From contig CAJTYM010000007.1 in the NCBI GenBank assembly GCA_910583835.1, positions 36,733 to 100,732 of the forward strand: a stretch of DNA of 64,000 nucleotides, written 5' to 3'. Below the pieces are notes generated by a model, which worked only from the letters and a program-made list of their open reading frames with translations, did not search any database and had not been told where the DNA came from. Within the stretch, counting starts at the first letter, position 1. Each line of letters starts with the position of its first letter. This DNA comes from an uncultured Lachnospiraceae bacterium. GTDB taxonomy: Bacteria; Bacillota; Clostridia; Lachnospirales; Lachnospiraceae. Shown one piece after another: positions 1 through 8,250 of the stretch. Position numbers and translations under genes: made by a program.

Positions 1-1059
1 AATACAGCAATACCACCAGCCCTGGTATTCTACGGTCTCATCCTCGCGCTCACTGTCCAGCACTTCTTCCACCAGGCGGATGTCGCGGTTATTCTTCAGT
101 GCCACAATCTTGCCTTCATTCCACTGCGCGCCCACCTCAAACTGTACAAACGGATGCCCCAGTACAAGCAGCTTCCCTCCTACAGTATATCCAAAATATT
201 CCGGTTTTAAATATGCAAGCAGAAGATAATTCGCCTCTACCGCCGCAGAACTGATGGTCGCATCATCGTCCATCAGCAGGACATGGGTATATCCTTCCCC
301 TGCCCGCTTCTGGGTCTCGATGATTCCCCTGGTAAATCCGCCCACCCCGCCAAGATTGGCGTTCTTATCAACAGTGATATGCTCCTGGGAATCGACAATT
401 CCCTCCAGGGAGGAGGCATTGTCAGATATGTGCACCCACACCTTGCCATAACATGGAGAATCTTCATTTTCCAGAATATCCCGTTTTAAAATTTCCATGT
501 TCCTGGCAACGTACTGTTCACGCTTAAATGTACAGATATCAATTGCCAGCTTCACTTCCTGCGTTGGCTGTAAATCTTCAGTGCCATAGTAGCCGGAACA
601 CAATAAGCTACCTGCCTGCAGAGCCTCTAAGACCACATAAAAAATCCCTTCCTCCTGCAAGGCGCCGAATTCCTCTGTGATTTCTATCAGCTCTTCTGTA
701 TGGATTTCCCGCTCAGACAGCAGCGTCTCCACCACTTCGCCATCCTGCAGCCTGGCGTGCATCAGCTGGAGTTTGAAATCCCCTTTCAGTTCCAGGGTAA
801 TAAACACATGCTCTATAATCGTATATTTCTTCCACTTGCCACAGGAAAAGCTGTTCTGGAAGGTGTCAAGACCTGCCTTGCCTCCCATCCGGAAATAAAC
901 CCCTTCAATTCCATATGAGAGAAACGAAGCTTCCTCCATGCGCACATACAGTTCCTCGGTCACCATCCTTTTCCTTCGGATATTTTCTTCCGTGATATAT
1001 AATGGCAGCAGAATATTCTCCCGGGTAACATCGCGCAGAATTAACTGTTGTAATTTCAT
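1..1059 (-). CDS. GlfT2-like galactofuranosyltransferase (GT2), C-terminus cut by the window edge
   Basis: Translating the minus strand from the ATG at 1059 gives an open frame of 353 codons to base 1 with no stop, so the C-terminus lies outside the window. About 150 N-terminal residues form a beta-rich region (it opens MKLQQLILRDV) like the N-terminal domain of GlfT2-type polymerases. A GT-A domain follows, with a triple-aspartate metal site in LLMDDDA near residue 262 and a downstream WW motif. GlfT2 enzymes add galactofuranose from UDP-Galf to lipid-linked glycans on the cytoplasmic face. A GGAGAAGGAAG ribosome site precedes the ATG. The gene follows the Wzt-like ATPase by 12 bp and is probably in the same operon. 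The family call is good; the sugar is inferred. Confidence 0.8.
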   Translation of the reverse strand, partial: MKLQQLILRDVTRENILLPLYITEENIRRKRMVTEELYVRMEEASFLSYGIEGVYFRMGGKAGLDTFQNSFSCGKWKKYTIIEHVFITLELKGDFKLQLMHARLQDGEVVETLLSEREIHTEELIEITEEFGALQEEGIFYVVLEALQAGSLLCSGYYGTEDLQPTQEVKLAIDICTFKREQYVARNMEILKRDILENEDSPCYGKVWVHISDNASSLEGIVDSQEHITVDKNANLGGVGGFTRGIIETQKRAGEGYTHVLLMDDDATISSAAVEANYLLLAYLKPEYFGYTVGGKLLVLGHPFVQFEVGAQWNEGKIVALKNNRDIRLVEEVLDSEREDETVEYQGWWYCCI

Positions 1060-1071
1060 CTTCCTTCTCCT

Positions 1072-1827
1072 TTAATCTTCCATCGTCAGTCCCTGTGCTT
1101 CCATGTACTTTTCACATACTTCTTCCACCCTGCCCTTCATCACGGCATGTCCTTTGTCAATCCACAACGCATGGCTGCAGAGCTTCAACACAGACTTAAT
1201 ATTATGCGAAACATAGAGCAGCGTTGTGTCATTGGCTAACAGCTCCTCCATCCTCTGGTTGCATTTTTTCTTAAATTTCGCATCCCCTACCGACAGTACT
1301 TCATCTACTATCAGAATGTCGGGGTTTACCACTGTAGCCACGGAAAATCCCAGCCTGGCTTTCATACCGGAGGAATAATTCTTAATCGGCGAATCCAGAA
1401 AGTTGCGGATACCCGCAAATTCGACAATCTCTTCAAAATGCTCTTCCATGAACTGCCTGGAATAGCCCAGGACAGCGCCGTTGAGGTAGATGTTCTCCCG
1501 CGCCGTCAGGTTGGAGTCAAACCCTGCCCCCAGCTCAATCAGCGGGGCAATTGTCCCATTCGTGGTAATCGAGCCTTTGTATGGTTTCATAATCCCGGCA
1601 ATTGCCTTAAGCATCGTGCTTTTGCCGGATCCATTGGTGCCAATCAGTCCCCAGCCTTCCCCTCTGCGCACCTGGAAAGAAATATCCTGCAGCGCCAGAA
1701 ATTCCTGGAACATCAATTCCCTGCGGATAAACTTAATCGCATAATCTTTCAGGTTGTCTATCTTCTGCGTTGCCTTGTTAAAACGTATCGTCACATGGTC
1801 AACATCAATCATGATTCTTTCTTCCAT
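1072..1827 (-). CDS. Wzt/TagH-type polysaccharide ABC exporter, ATP-binding subunit without cargo-binding tail
   Basis: ATPase of about 251 aa. Walker A is GTNGSGKST, the signature is NYSSGMKARLGFS, and Walker B is ILIVDEVLSVGD, followed by the switch His in YVSHN. It ends shortly after the nucleotide-binding domain, so it lacks the C-terminal carbohydrate-binding domain of O9a-type Wzt and resembles TagH or O12-type exporters. The open frame extends to GTG 1836, but the ATG at 1827 has AGGGTG six bases upstream and is preferred. The permease gene ends 10 bp upstream. The pair should energise export of an undecaprenyl-linked glycan across the membrane. Confidence 0.9.
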   Translation of the reverse strand: MEERIMIDVDHVTIRFNKATQKIDNLKDYAIKFIRRELMFQEFLALQDISFQVRRGEGWGLIGTNGSGKSTMLKAIAGIMKPYKGSITTNGTIAPLIELGAGFDSNLTARENIYLNGAVLGYSRQFMEEHFEEIVEFAGIRNFLDSPIKNYSSGMKARLGFSVATVVNPDILIVDEVLSVGDAKFKKKCNQRMEELLANDTTLLYVSHNIKSVLKLCSHALWIDKGHAVMKGRVEEVCEKYMEAQGLTMED

Positions 1828-1837
1828 ATTCATCACC

Positions 1838-2638
1838 CTATATATATAAAATAAATTTATCCTGCGACTTTTTAAAGAAAAGCAGTCCGATTACAAAGGA
1901 AAACACGGATATGAGGCAGCCGCCTACAAATATGCGCGCATCCGGCAGACAGCCCTCGTACACGAAACACCGGAACTGATTCACATAATAATAGGCAGGA
2001 TTCAGGTATTCTATGACGAACCTTACCCAGCCGTCCATCTGCTCCACTGAATAAAAGATAGGCGTTATATACATCCAGGCGGTGGTAAACGCTTTATAAA
2101 TATATTGGACATCCCGGAAAAAAACGTTCGCCTGGGCGAGGAAGAACCCTAATCCGCAGCAGAAAAGATAAAGCTGCACGAGCACCACCGGGAAAAGCAG
2201 GAAATACCATGTAAATTGCGAGCGGGTAAATACCATCACAATCAGCAGTGCGCCCATAGAAAATACCATGTTTACAAGCCCGCTTGTCACTTTGGACAGC
2301 GTAAAGACATACTTGGGCACGTACACTTTCTTGAGCAATGAAGCATTGCCGATAATCGAACGCATGGCATCATTTGTGGAGGTCGTGATAAATTCAAACA
2401 CGGTCCGCCCCGCAATCAGATACACGGCATAATTCTTAATAGAACCGCTGCGGTCAAAGAGATTGGAAAAGACCGCTACCATGACAAGCATAATCAAAAG
2501 CGGATTTAAAATGCTCCACACATACCCCAGAAGGCTCCTGCGGTATTTGAGCTTTAAATCCCTGACTACTAATTGTTTCATCAATTCTGAATACTTAATG
2601 AAGGTTTCTATTCTGATTTTAGTCTTATCTCTGTTCAT
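1838..2638 (-). CDS. Wzm/TagG-type polysaccharide ABC exporter, permease subunit
   Basis: Integral membrane protein of 266 aa. It begins with an amphipathic segment (VVRDLKLKYRRSLLGYVWS) and has six predicted membrane helices, the ABC2_membrane layout. It forms the channel partner of the ATPase just downstream; the 10-bp spacing indicates one operon. It is the second of two Wzm-like permeases in this window (the other is at 14234-15061). Two ABC exporters plus a flippase in one locus suggest more than one glycan, or one glycan built in stages. Confidence 0.9.
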   Translation of the reverse strand: MNRDKTKIRIETFIKYSELMKQLVVRDLKLKYRRSLLGYVWSILNPLLIMLVMVAVFSNLFDRSGSIKNYAVYLIAGRTVFEFITTSTNDAMRSIIGNASLLKKVYVPKYVFTLSKVTSGLVNMVFSMGALLIVMVFTRSQFTWYFLLFPVVLVQLYLFCCGLGFFLAQANVFFRDVQYIYKAFTTAWMYITPIFYSVEQMDGWVRFVIEYLNPAYYYVNQFRCFVYEGCLPDARIFVGGCLISVFSFVIGLLFFKKSQDKFILYI

Positions 2639-2639
2639 A

Positions 2640-3638
2640 CTAACTCAGCCTTTCTTTCCAGTAATACACCGCCCTGGCTGCCATGTACAGCCTGTAACGG
2701 CTGTGCCGCAGCAGCAAAACAGCCTTATTTTCCACAGCAGCATAGACCATCGGATAATTCTTCCTCATCGTTTCCTCAAATGCTTCGATAGCTTCCCGGT
2801 TCTCCTTGCTGTAAGGCTGGCTCAAGTAAATCTTAATCCTGCTGGCTGCCATACGTCCCAGCACATGCTCCATATGGCTTAACTTTGCCGGCTGCAGTTT
2901 AGGACGCCACTGTTTATAGAAATCCAGCACCCGTGCCAGCACCCGGTCATAATTATCGGCATTTTTCTTCATTTTCTCGATATTCATGCTCTGCCCTGGC
3001 AGCCCTACCCGGTATTGGTACACAAAGATATCCAGAAATGTTATCGTCTCAACCTGCGGAACCGGGAAAAGCACATACTCCATATCCACATAAAAACAGT
3101 TCTCATCTATCATAGGAATATTCCTTAAGAGCTCTGTCTTTATCGTATATCCATGCATTTTCAGAAAAAGATTGCCCTTAATCTCCGAAAAATGATACTC
3201 CCTGCCATATTCCACCCCAGGAAAAGGGCTTGCAAATTCAATGCTCTTCTTACCAGTCCTGTCATCGACATGGTGGTAGTTCGTATAGACAACATCTGAA
3301 TTACAGCCCTCCAAATACGCAGACAGCTTGCAGAATGCTTCCTCATCCACCCAGTCATCACTGTCTACCACCTTAAAATATCTGCCCTTCGCTTCCTCAA
3401 TCCCGCGGTTAATCGTGGAACCATGGCCTCCGTTTTCCTTATTGACAAGGCGGAAAATCTGCGGGTACTTGCTTACATATTCCCCGGCAATCTCTGCGGA
3501 ACTGTCCGTAGACCCATCATTGATAACCAGCACTTCCATCCTGTCCCCTATCTCTTCTATGCAAAAAGAGTCCAGGCATCTGCGCAGATACTTCTCTACA
3601 TTATAGGTCGGAACCACAATGCTCAACAGCTTTTCCAT
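2640..3638 (-). CDS. GT2 glycosyltransferase (cytoplasmic)
   Basis: GT-A family 2 enzyme of 332 aa. The N-terminus LLSIVVPTYNVEKYLRRCLDS is the nucleotide-binding strand, LVINDGSTDSS the first acidic loop, and VVDSDDW (near residue 91) the DXD metal site. There are no membrane helices, so it acts on lipid-linked intermediates at the cytoplasmic face. Donor and acceptor cannot be read from the sequence. GGAGG lies 10 bases before the ATG. The gene follows the 3642 glycosyltransferase by 3 bp and precedes the permease by 1 bp, so translation is probably coupled. Confidence 0.88.
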   Translation of the reverse strand: MEKLLSIVVPTYNVEKYLRRCLDSFCIEEIGDRMEVLVINDGSTDSSAEIAGEYVSKYPQIFRLVNKENGGHGSTINRGIEEAKGRYFKVVDSDDWVDEEAFCKLSAYLEGCNSDVVYTNYHHVDDRTGKKSIEFASPFPGVEYGREYHFSEIKGNLFLKMHGYTIKTELLRNIPMIDENCFYVDMEYVLFPVPQVETITFLDIFVYQYRVGLPGQSMNIEKMKKNADNYDRVLARVLDFYKQWRPKLQPAKLSHMEHVLGRMAASRIKIYLSQPYSKENREAIEAFEETMRKNYPMVYAAVENKAVLLLRHSRYRLYMAARAVYYWKERLS

Positions 3639-3641
3639 GCC

Positions 3642-4805
3642 TTAGCTTCCTCCCAGCTTCCGGTAAACCCAACGCGGTACGCTGGTCACCCCATGCCCAA
3701 ACCGATAGGAAAAAGAATTATAAACTGCACGGTTATCGTCCTCTAAATATCTCCTGTCATTATCCAGATAACGCATGGCAATCGTCAGGTTGGCAATTTC
3801 GCTCCTCAGCCCTATTTTCTCCCGCTCCTTGCGGTCACAAAGATTCTGCAGTCTCTCCTGCTCCTCTTCAAACATGGCCGCATTTTCACGGATTCTGGCA
3901 ATAATCGGGCTCAATATCTGCGTAATACTGACATCCATGCCTTCCATCATTCCCTGGTCAATATGGAGCAGCGTCTCCATCAGGGCTTCGTATACAGAGA
4001 CCGCATAATCTTCATAAAAGATACTGTCCCCCATCAGCTGCCGGTATTCCTCATTCAGCCGCATTACGCACAGCTGATGCAGCTTCGTAAGCCCATGCTT
4101 CCTGGAAATATCAAGGTTGTCCCGTATGCCCTTTAAGACATCACAAACCTTCCTCTCGTTCCATGACACGCTCTCATGGCCATAACGGTAACAGTAGGAA
4201 GGTTTATCTATGCCATAAAATCTGCCCGCGGCAATCATGGCTTCCACCATAAACGGCGGATCTTGATACCTCACATATTCCTTAAAGAAAATATTGTTAT
4301 CCAACAGCAATTTGCGCAGGAAAATAAAGCGCTGATAGCCAAAATCAAACTGATAGTCCTTATATTCTATCACGCCATCCTGCTCAAAATGGTATCCATA
4401 ATACCGTTCCTCAAATTCTTCATTATAAATTCCCTCATGGTAATCCATGAAACTTCCGCCAGCGACAGCGACCTGATTCTGTTCCGCTCCCGCATAAAGC
4501 ATCTCCAGGATACCTTCTGACGGATACCAGTCATCCGGGTCCATAAATATCACATATTTGCCCTGGGCTTTACGGATGCCATTGTTCCTGGCTTTCGCCA
4601 CACCCTGGTTCTGCTGGTCGATAATCGTCACACGCTGATCTCTCTTTTGATACTGTCTGAGGATATCAAGCGAAGTGTCCGCCGAGCCGTCATTGATACA
4701 CAATGCCTCTATCTCCCCCAGCGTCTGCCCAAGCACGCTGTCCAGACATTGTCCAAGATATTTCTCCATATTATAAACTGGGATAATTACTGAAACTTTT
4801 ATCAT
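3642..4805 (-). CDS. GT2 glycosyltransferase with C-terminal coiled coil
   Basis: The 387-aa product begins MIKVSVIIPVYNMEKYL. The open frame reaches 4829, but AGGAAGGG lies just before the ATG at 4805. The GT-A domain has CINDGSADTS and the DXD-type IFMDPDDW near residue 88. Residues about 300-360 are rich in E, R and L with heptad character (around EEEQERLQNLCDRKEREK), predicting a coiled coil that may mediate dimerisation or chain-length measurement. This tail is absent from the neighbouring GT2 enzymes. Sugar specificity is unknown. Confidence 0.86.
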   Translation of the reverse strand: MIKVSVIIPVYNMEKYLGQCLDSVLGQTLGEIEALCINDGSADTSLDILRQYQKRDQRVTIIDQQNQGVAKARNNGIRKAQGKYVIFMDPDDWYPSEGILEMLYAGAEQNQVAVAGGSFMDYHEGIYNEEFEERYYGYHFEQDGVIEYKDYQFDFGYQRFIFLRKLLLDNNIFFKEYVRYQDPPFMVEAMIAAGRFYGIDKPSYCYRYGHESVSWNERKVCDVLKGIRDNLDISRKHGLTKLHQLCVMRLNEEYRQLMGDSIFYEDYAVSVYEALMETLLHIDQGMMEGMDVSITQILSPIIARIRENAAMFEEEQERLQNLCDRKEREKIGLRSEIANLTIAMRYLDNDRRYLEDDNRAVYNSFSYRFGHGVTSVPRWVYRKLGGS

Positions 4806-4835
4806 ATTCCCTTCCTCTGCACACAGCACCCCACA

Positions 4836-5864
4836 TTATTTTCCATGTTTTTTCTTCTTGCCGGATTCCGCCTGCACTTTGGGCAGATTGCCGCTTTCAT
4901 TTTCTTTTCTCTTATTCTCTGCATCCTTGTCAAAATCCAGTTTGCGCACATGGTACTGCACGTCTTCCAATATCTTGCGGTTCGCAGAGATGATATCTGC
5001 TTCCAAGCCCACAATAAACGTCTGGAACCCTAAGAGCATCAGCGTACTTGCCAGAATCAGGGACTGCATGTGCCCGGCCCCGCTTCCGTTAAAATAGAAC
5101 ACGAGGAAACGGATCCCTATCGCAAACCCCAACAGAAAAAAGATGCTTCCGATTATGGAAAAGACCATCAGCGGCCGGTACATCATGAATGCCCGCAGGA
5201 TTGTGAGCATGGATTTCTTCACGTAGCCGAACATGCTGTTGAACAGCCGGGAAGGCCGAAGTTCCGCATTCGTACGGATGGGCACGGATTGCATGGCAAT
5301 TTTGCTTCTTCCTGCCTGTACAATCGTCTCCAGGGTGTAAGTATATTCATTCACTACATTGAGCCGCATAGCCGCTTCCCGGCTATAAGCGCGGAATCCG
5401 CTCGGCGCATCGGGAATATCGCTGCGGGAAGCCTTGCGGACTACCCAGCTGCCCAGATGCTGCAGCCGCTTCTTCAGCGGCGACCAGTGCTCGGTATCAT
5501 CCACCGGCCTTTCGCCAATGACAATATCTGTCTTGCCTTCAATAATCGGGCGTACAAGTTTCTCAATGTCATCGGCGCAGTACTGGTTGTCCGCATCCGT
5601 ATTGACAATAATGTCCGCGCCGTTGCGCAGACAAGCATCGAGACCTGCCATAAAACCTTTCGCCAGTCCCTTGTTCCTTTTTAAATCCACAACATAGTGG
5701 ACGCCCCATTTCCTTGCTACCTCTACGGTATTGTCTTTGCTTCCGTCATTGATAATCAGGTATTCAATCTCGTCTATCCCCTCTATCTGTTTGGGCAGGT
5801 CGTTCAGAGCAATCTCTAATGTCTCCGCCTCATTATAGCAAGGTATCTGTATAATTAATTTCAC
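4836..5864 (-). CDS. DPM1/GtrB-like GT2 with two C-terminal membrane helices (polyprenyl-phosphate sugar synthase type)
   Basis: 342 aa starting at a GTG (5864) with GGAGG six bases upstream. The GT2 domain occupies residues 1-220, with IQIPCYNEAETLE, LIINDGSKD and the metal site VNTDADNQY. Two hydrophobic helices (about 231-258 and 268-292) and a short basic tail follow. This layout fits enzymes that load one sugar onto undecaprenyl phosphate for use outside the cell by a GT-C transferase. The last 40 residues are highly charged (K/E-rich). A good promoter lies upstream at 5924-5952, so this gene may start its own transcription unit running into the Wzm/Wzt pair. Confidence 0.86.
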   Translation of the reverse strand: MKLIIQIPCYNEAETLEIALNDLPKQIEGIDEIEYLIINDGSKDNTVEVARKWGVHYVVDLKRNKGLAKGFMAGLDACLRNGADIIVNTDADNQYCADDIEKLVRPIIEGKTDIVIGERPVDDTEHWSPLKKRLQHLGSWVVRKASRSDIPDAPSGFRAYSREAAMRLNVVNEYTYTLETIVQAGRSKIAMQSVPIRTNAELRPSRLFNSMFGYVKKSMLTILRAFMMYRPLMVFSIIGSIFFLLGFAIGIRFLVFYFNGSGAGHMQSLILASTLMLLGFQTFIVGLEADIISANRKILEDVQYHVRKLDFDKDAENKRKENESGNLPKVQAESGKKKKHGK

Positions 5865-5923
5865 TTTCTTCCTCCGTATCCTCTGGAATGTATTTCTATA
5901 GTATAGATTGCCACATTTTTATA

Positions 5924-5952
5924 AATATATCACACTTATCTTATAAATGCAA
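5924..5952 (-). promoter_or_regulatory. Sigma-A type promoter before the 4836 glycosyltransferase
   Basis: On the minus strand, TTGCAT (5947-5952) and TATATT (5924-5929) are separated by exactly 17 bp. Predicted transcription start is near 5917, giving a leader of about 50 nt to the GTG at 5864. It sits in the 124-bp gap after the 5989 gene. Confidence 0.6.
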
Positions 5953-5988
5953 CAAAATTGCCCAGCCCTTCATACTCTATAATTACAG

Positions 5989-6738
5989 TTACGCACTGTA
6001 CTTTCTGACGCCGTTTAAGGCATACATCAGGAAATAGTAGCAAGAGGCAAGGATGCCAAATCCCATATAGCGGTACACGCCAAACTGCATCCTCGCCGAC
6101 TTTAGTTTGTTTCTGGACTTTCCGCCCTGGCTCATACGGCTCTGCAAAAGAGGCTCATTTATGCCCAATGCCGCGCCATATTTCTGTAACACTCGCAGCC
6201 ACAGGATATAATCTTCGTGCAGCTCGTCATGGCACATATAGAACTCCTTCGCCACCTGCGTCTCCATCACTACGGAAGAACAAGGGATGCTGTTGGTCCG
6301 CAGCAGCATGGAATATGTGATTTGCCCGGGCACCCCTATGACCTTGCCCTGAGAGGAACCGTCAGGATTCATCAGTTCCCTGCCGGTACAGCAAAGCACG
6401 GAATCCGATTTTTCAAGTTCCTCACATTGCGCTTTTAATTTCCCTTCGCGCCACCAGTCGTCCGCATCAAGAAATGCCACATACTTCCCCACGGCACGGC
6501 GTATCCCGATGTTGCGGCTCTCCGCCACTCCCAGGTTCCTGTCATTGCAGATGAGTACCACCTTTTCCCCATCTGCATACCGTCCGGCTATTTCCGCCGT
6601 GCGGTCCGAAGAACAGTCATCAATCACCAGAAGCTCCAGCGGCACGTCCTGGCATAAGACGGACTCAATCGCCTGTGCAATATAGTTTTCAGCATTATAT
6701 GCCGGCATGATTACGGACACGGTTGTCTGGCTATTCAT
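5989..6738 (-). CDS. GT2 glycosyltransferase (249 aa)
   Basis: Short GT-A protein: TVSVIMPAYNAENYIAQAI at the N-terminus, LVIDDCSSDRT, and the DXD-type motif FLDADDWW near residue 92. There are no membrane segments apart from a weakly hydrophobic C-terminal patch (ASCYYFLMYAL) that may touch the membrane. AAAGGAGAATCAC precedes the ATG. It lies downstream of the initiating sugar-phosphate transferase, separated from it by the repeat cluster at 6755-6887. It could add an early sugar of the repeat unit, but that is inference from position. Confidence 0.86.
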   Translation of the reverse strand: MNSQTTVSVIMPAYNAENYIAQAIESVLCQDVPLELLVIDDCSSDRTAEIAGRYADGEKVVLICNDRNLGVAESRNIGIRRAVGKYVAFLDADDWWREGKLKAQCEELEKSDSVLCCTGRELMNPDGSSQGKVIGVPGQITYSMLLRTNSIPCSSVVMETQVAKEFYMCHDELHEDYILWLRVLQKYGAALGINEPLLQSRMSQGGKSRNKLKSARMQFGVYRYMGFGILASCYYFLMYALNGVRKYSA

Positions 6739-6754
6739 GTGATTCTCCTTTTTA

Positions 6755-6846
6755 CTTCTTTGGTGACGCTAGGTGACCTAAGGCATCCTCCCAACTTCTT
6801 TTTCTTCTTTGGTGACGCTAGGTGACCTAAGGCATCCTCCCAACTT
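6755..6846 (+). repeat. Tandem pair of 43-bp half-elements related to the 44-nt palindrome family
   Basis: A 43-bp unit starting CTTCTTTGGTGACGCTAGGT occurs at 6755-6797 and again at 6804-6846 with a 49-bp period. Each contains the left arm and half of the inner stem of the 44-nt element; only the second copy is completed into a full palindrome. The same CTTCTTTGG lead-in precedes the copy near 38372, so it is part of the repeated unit. Confidence 0.8.
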
Positions 6847-6867
6847 CGTTGGGTCCCTCCTTAGGTC
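6824..6867 (+). repeat. 44-nt palindromic element, copy 1
   Basis: Outer stem GACCTAAGG/CCTTAGGTC (9 bp, perfect) and inner stem CCCAAC-TTC-GTTGGG. The stop codon of the WbaP-like gene (TAA at 6861-6863) lies inside the right arm. An extra right half-element follows at 6872-6887. The last codons of that gene (DLRRDHLT) are encoded by repeated right-arm sequence, so the element has become part of the coding region. Confidence 0.8.
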
Positions 6868-8246
6868 AGATGGTCCCTCCTTAGGTCATCTTTTATAGCA
6901 GTTACCTGCTCCTTATTTATCCCTTCGGTGTTCTCTTTCTGGAATATAATCTTAAACGTCATCAGCATCAGCTTAATATCCAGCCAGAAAGAGTAGCTCT
7001 CAATATAAGTCAAATCCAGTTTCAGCTTATCGTAGGGCGTGGTATTGTATTTCCCATAGACCTGGGCGTATCCGGTCAGCCCAGCTTTCACTTTCAGGCG
7101 GAAGCTGAACTCCGGGATGACCTGTTCGTATTCATGGGCAATCTCCTCGCGCTCCGGCCGCGGCCCGACAAAAGACATTTCCCCTTTCAGTATGTTAAAC
7201 ACCTGGGGCAGCTCGTCAAAATGCGTCCGGCGGATAATCCTGCCGACCGGGGTGATGCGGTCATCATCTTTGCGGGCTAGCTGCGCCCCATCCTTTTCTG
7301 AATCCATGCGCATACTGCGGAATTTGATAATACGGAAAATCTCTCCGTCTCTGGTGAGGCGTTCCTGGGTGTAAAACACCGGTCCCTTGTCGTACAGCTT
7401 AATGCTCGCTGCAATCAACAGCAAGATGGGGGAAGAGATAATGATGGCAACGGAGGACAGCACGATGTCCATCGTCCGCTTGACAAACCGCTGCTCAATT
7501 GTCAGCCCCCTGTTCCTTGAGAGCATCAAAGGAGAATCGAAGAGGTGGATCCGCTCCGTCCCCGTGAGGATTATATCAGAAATTTTCGGTGTAATATACG
7601 TCCTCTTCCCCTGGTCAAAGCAAAACTTGAGGATGGGGTTGCGCATCTTTGTGGGCAGGTCGCAGAGCACCACTGCCTCATAATCCAGAATCTTCTTATA
7701 GAGTTCCTTGTACCCCATATACACGCTTGCCGTGGCGCAGACATTATATTTATCCCGGCGGGAATTGATTTTCTCAATCAAATCATCCGGGGAATGCTGT
7801 CCATAAATGACAATCATCCTCCTGGGAGGGTAAAGCCTGGTATAAATGAAACGCACCAGGTAAACGCCTGGCAGGATTACCAGAAGTTCCGCACCCATCA
7901 ATGCTGCCATCGGATGGATGGGCATGTAATCATTGGCAATCATGCAGACCTGTATATAACCGACTACATTGGCAGAAAGTATCGCAAGAATCTGGGACAG
8001 GCAGATGTCGGTGATACGAAGGTAACCAATGCGGTAACCGCCATAGGTCCTGGTAAAAAAGTACATAATCAATACATACATGCCGATAACTGCCCAGTTT
8101 CCCCTGTTCCAAAAACGGCTTGCCTTATGCAGCATCGGCGTATATACCTGATACCATAGATAGCCAAACATGACAGCCTCTATCATCAGCATAATCATGT
8201 TTGCAAACAGATTCAACAAATGTTTGTATTGCTCTCTTCTTCCCAT
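6861..8246 (-). CDS. WbaP/WcaJ-type polyprenyl glycosylphosphotransferase (initiating transferase)
   Basis: 461 aa. The N-terminal half has about five membrane helices (residues 12-130) and a Rossmann-like CoA_binding-type region. A further helix near 265-290 starts the Bac_transf catalytic domain, with the signatures KFRSM, RRTHFDELPQVFNILKGEMS and FVGPRPERE. It transfers a sugar-1-phosphate from a nucleotide sugar to undecaprenyl phosphate, starting each glycan chain. AAGGG precedes the ATG by 7 bases, and the methyltransferase/kinase-like gene ends 4 bp upstream. The extreme C-terminus is encoded by the palindromic repeat right arms. Whether the donor is UDP-Gal, UDP-Glc or another sugar cannot be read. 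Confidence 0.92.
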   Translation of the reverse strand: MGRREQYKHLLNLFANMIMLMIEAVMFGYLWYQVYTPMLHKASRFWNRGNWAVIGMYVLIMYFFTRTYGGYRIGYLRITDICLSQILAILSANVVGYIQVCMIANDYMPIHPMAALMGAELLVILPGVYLVRFIYTRLYPPRRMIVIYGQHSPDDLIEKINSRRDKYNVCATASVYMGYKELYKKILDYEAVVLCDLPTKMRNPILKFCFDQGKRTYITPKISDIILTGTERIHLFDSPLMLSRNRGLTIEQRFVKRTMDIVLSSVAIIISSPILLLIAASIKLYDKGPVFYTQERLTRDGEIFRIIKFRSMRMDSEKDGAQLARKDDDRITPVGRIIRRTHFDELPQVFNILKGEMSFVGPRPEREEIAHEYEQVIPEFSFRLKVKAGLTGYAQVYGKYNTTPYDKLKLDLTYIESYSFWLDIKLMLMTFKIIFQKENTEGINKEQVTAIKDDLRRDHLT

Positions 8247-8250
8247 ACAC

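Noticed and set aside
5865..5988. Additional small ORF in the 124-bp gap
   Set aside because: AT-rich sequence explained by the promoter; no start codon with ribosome site.
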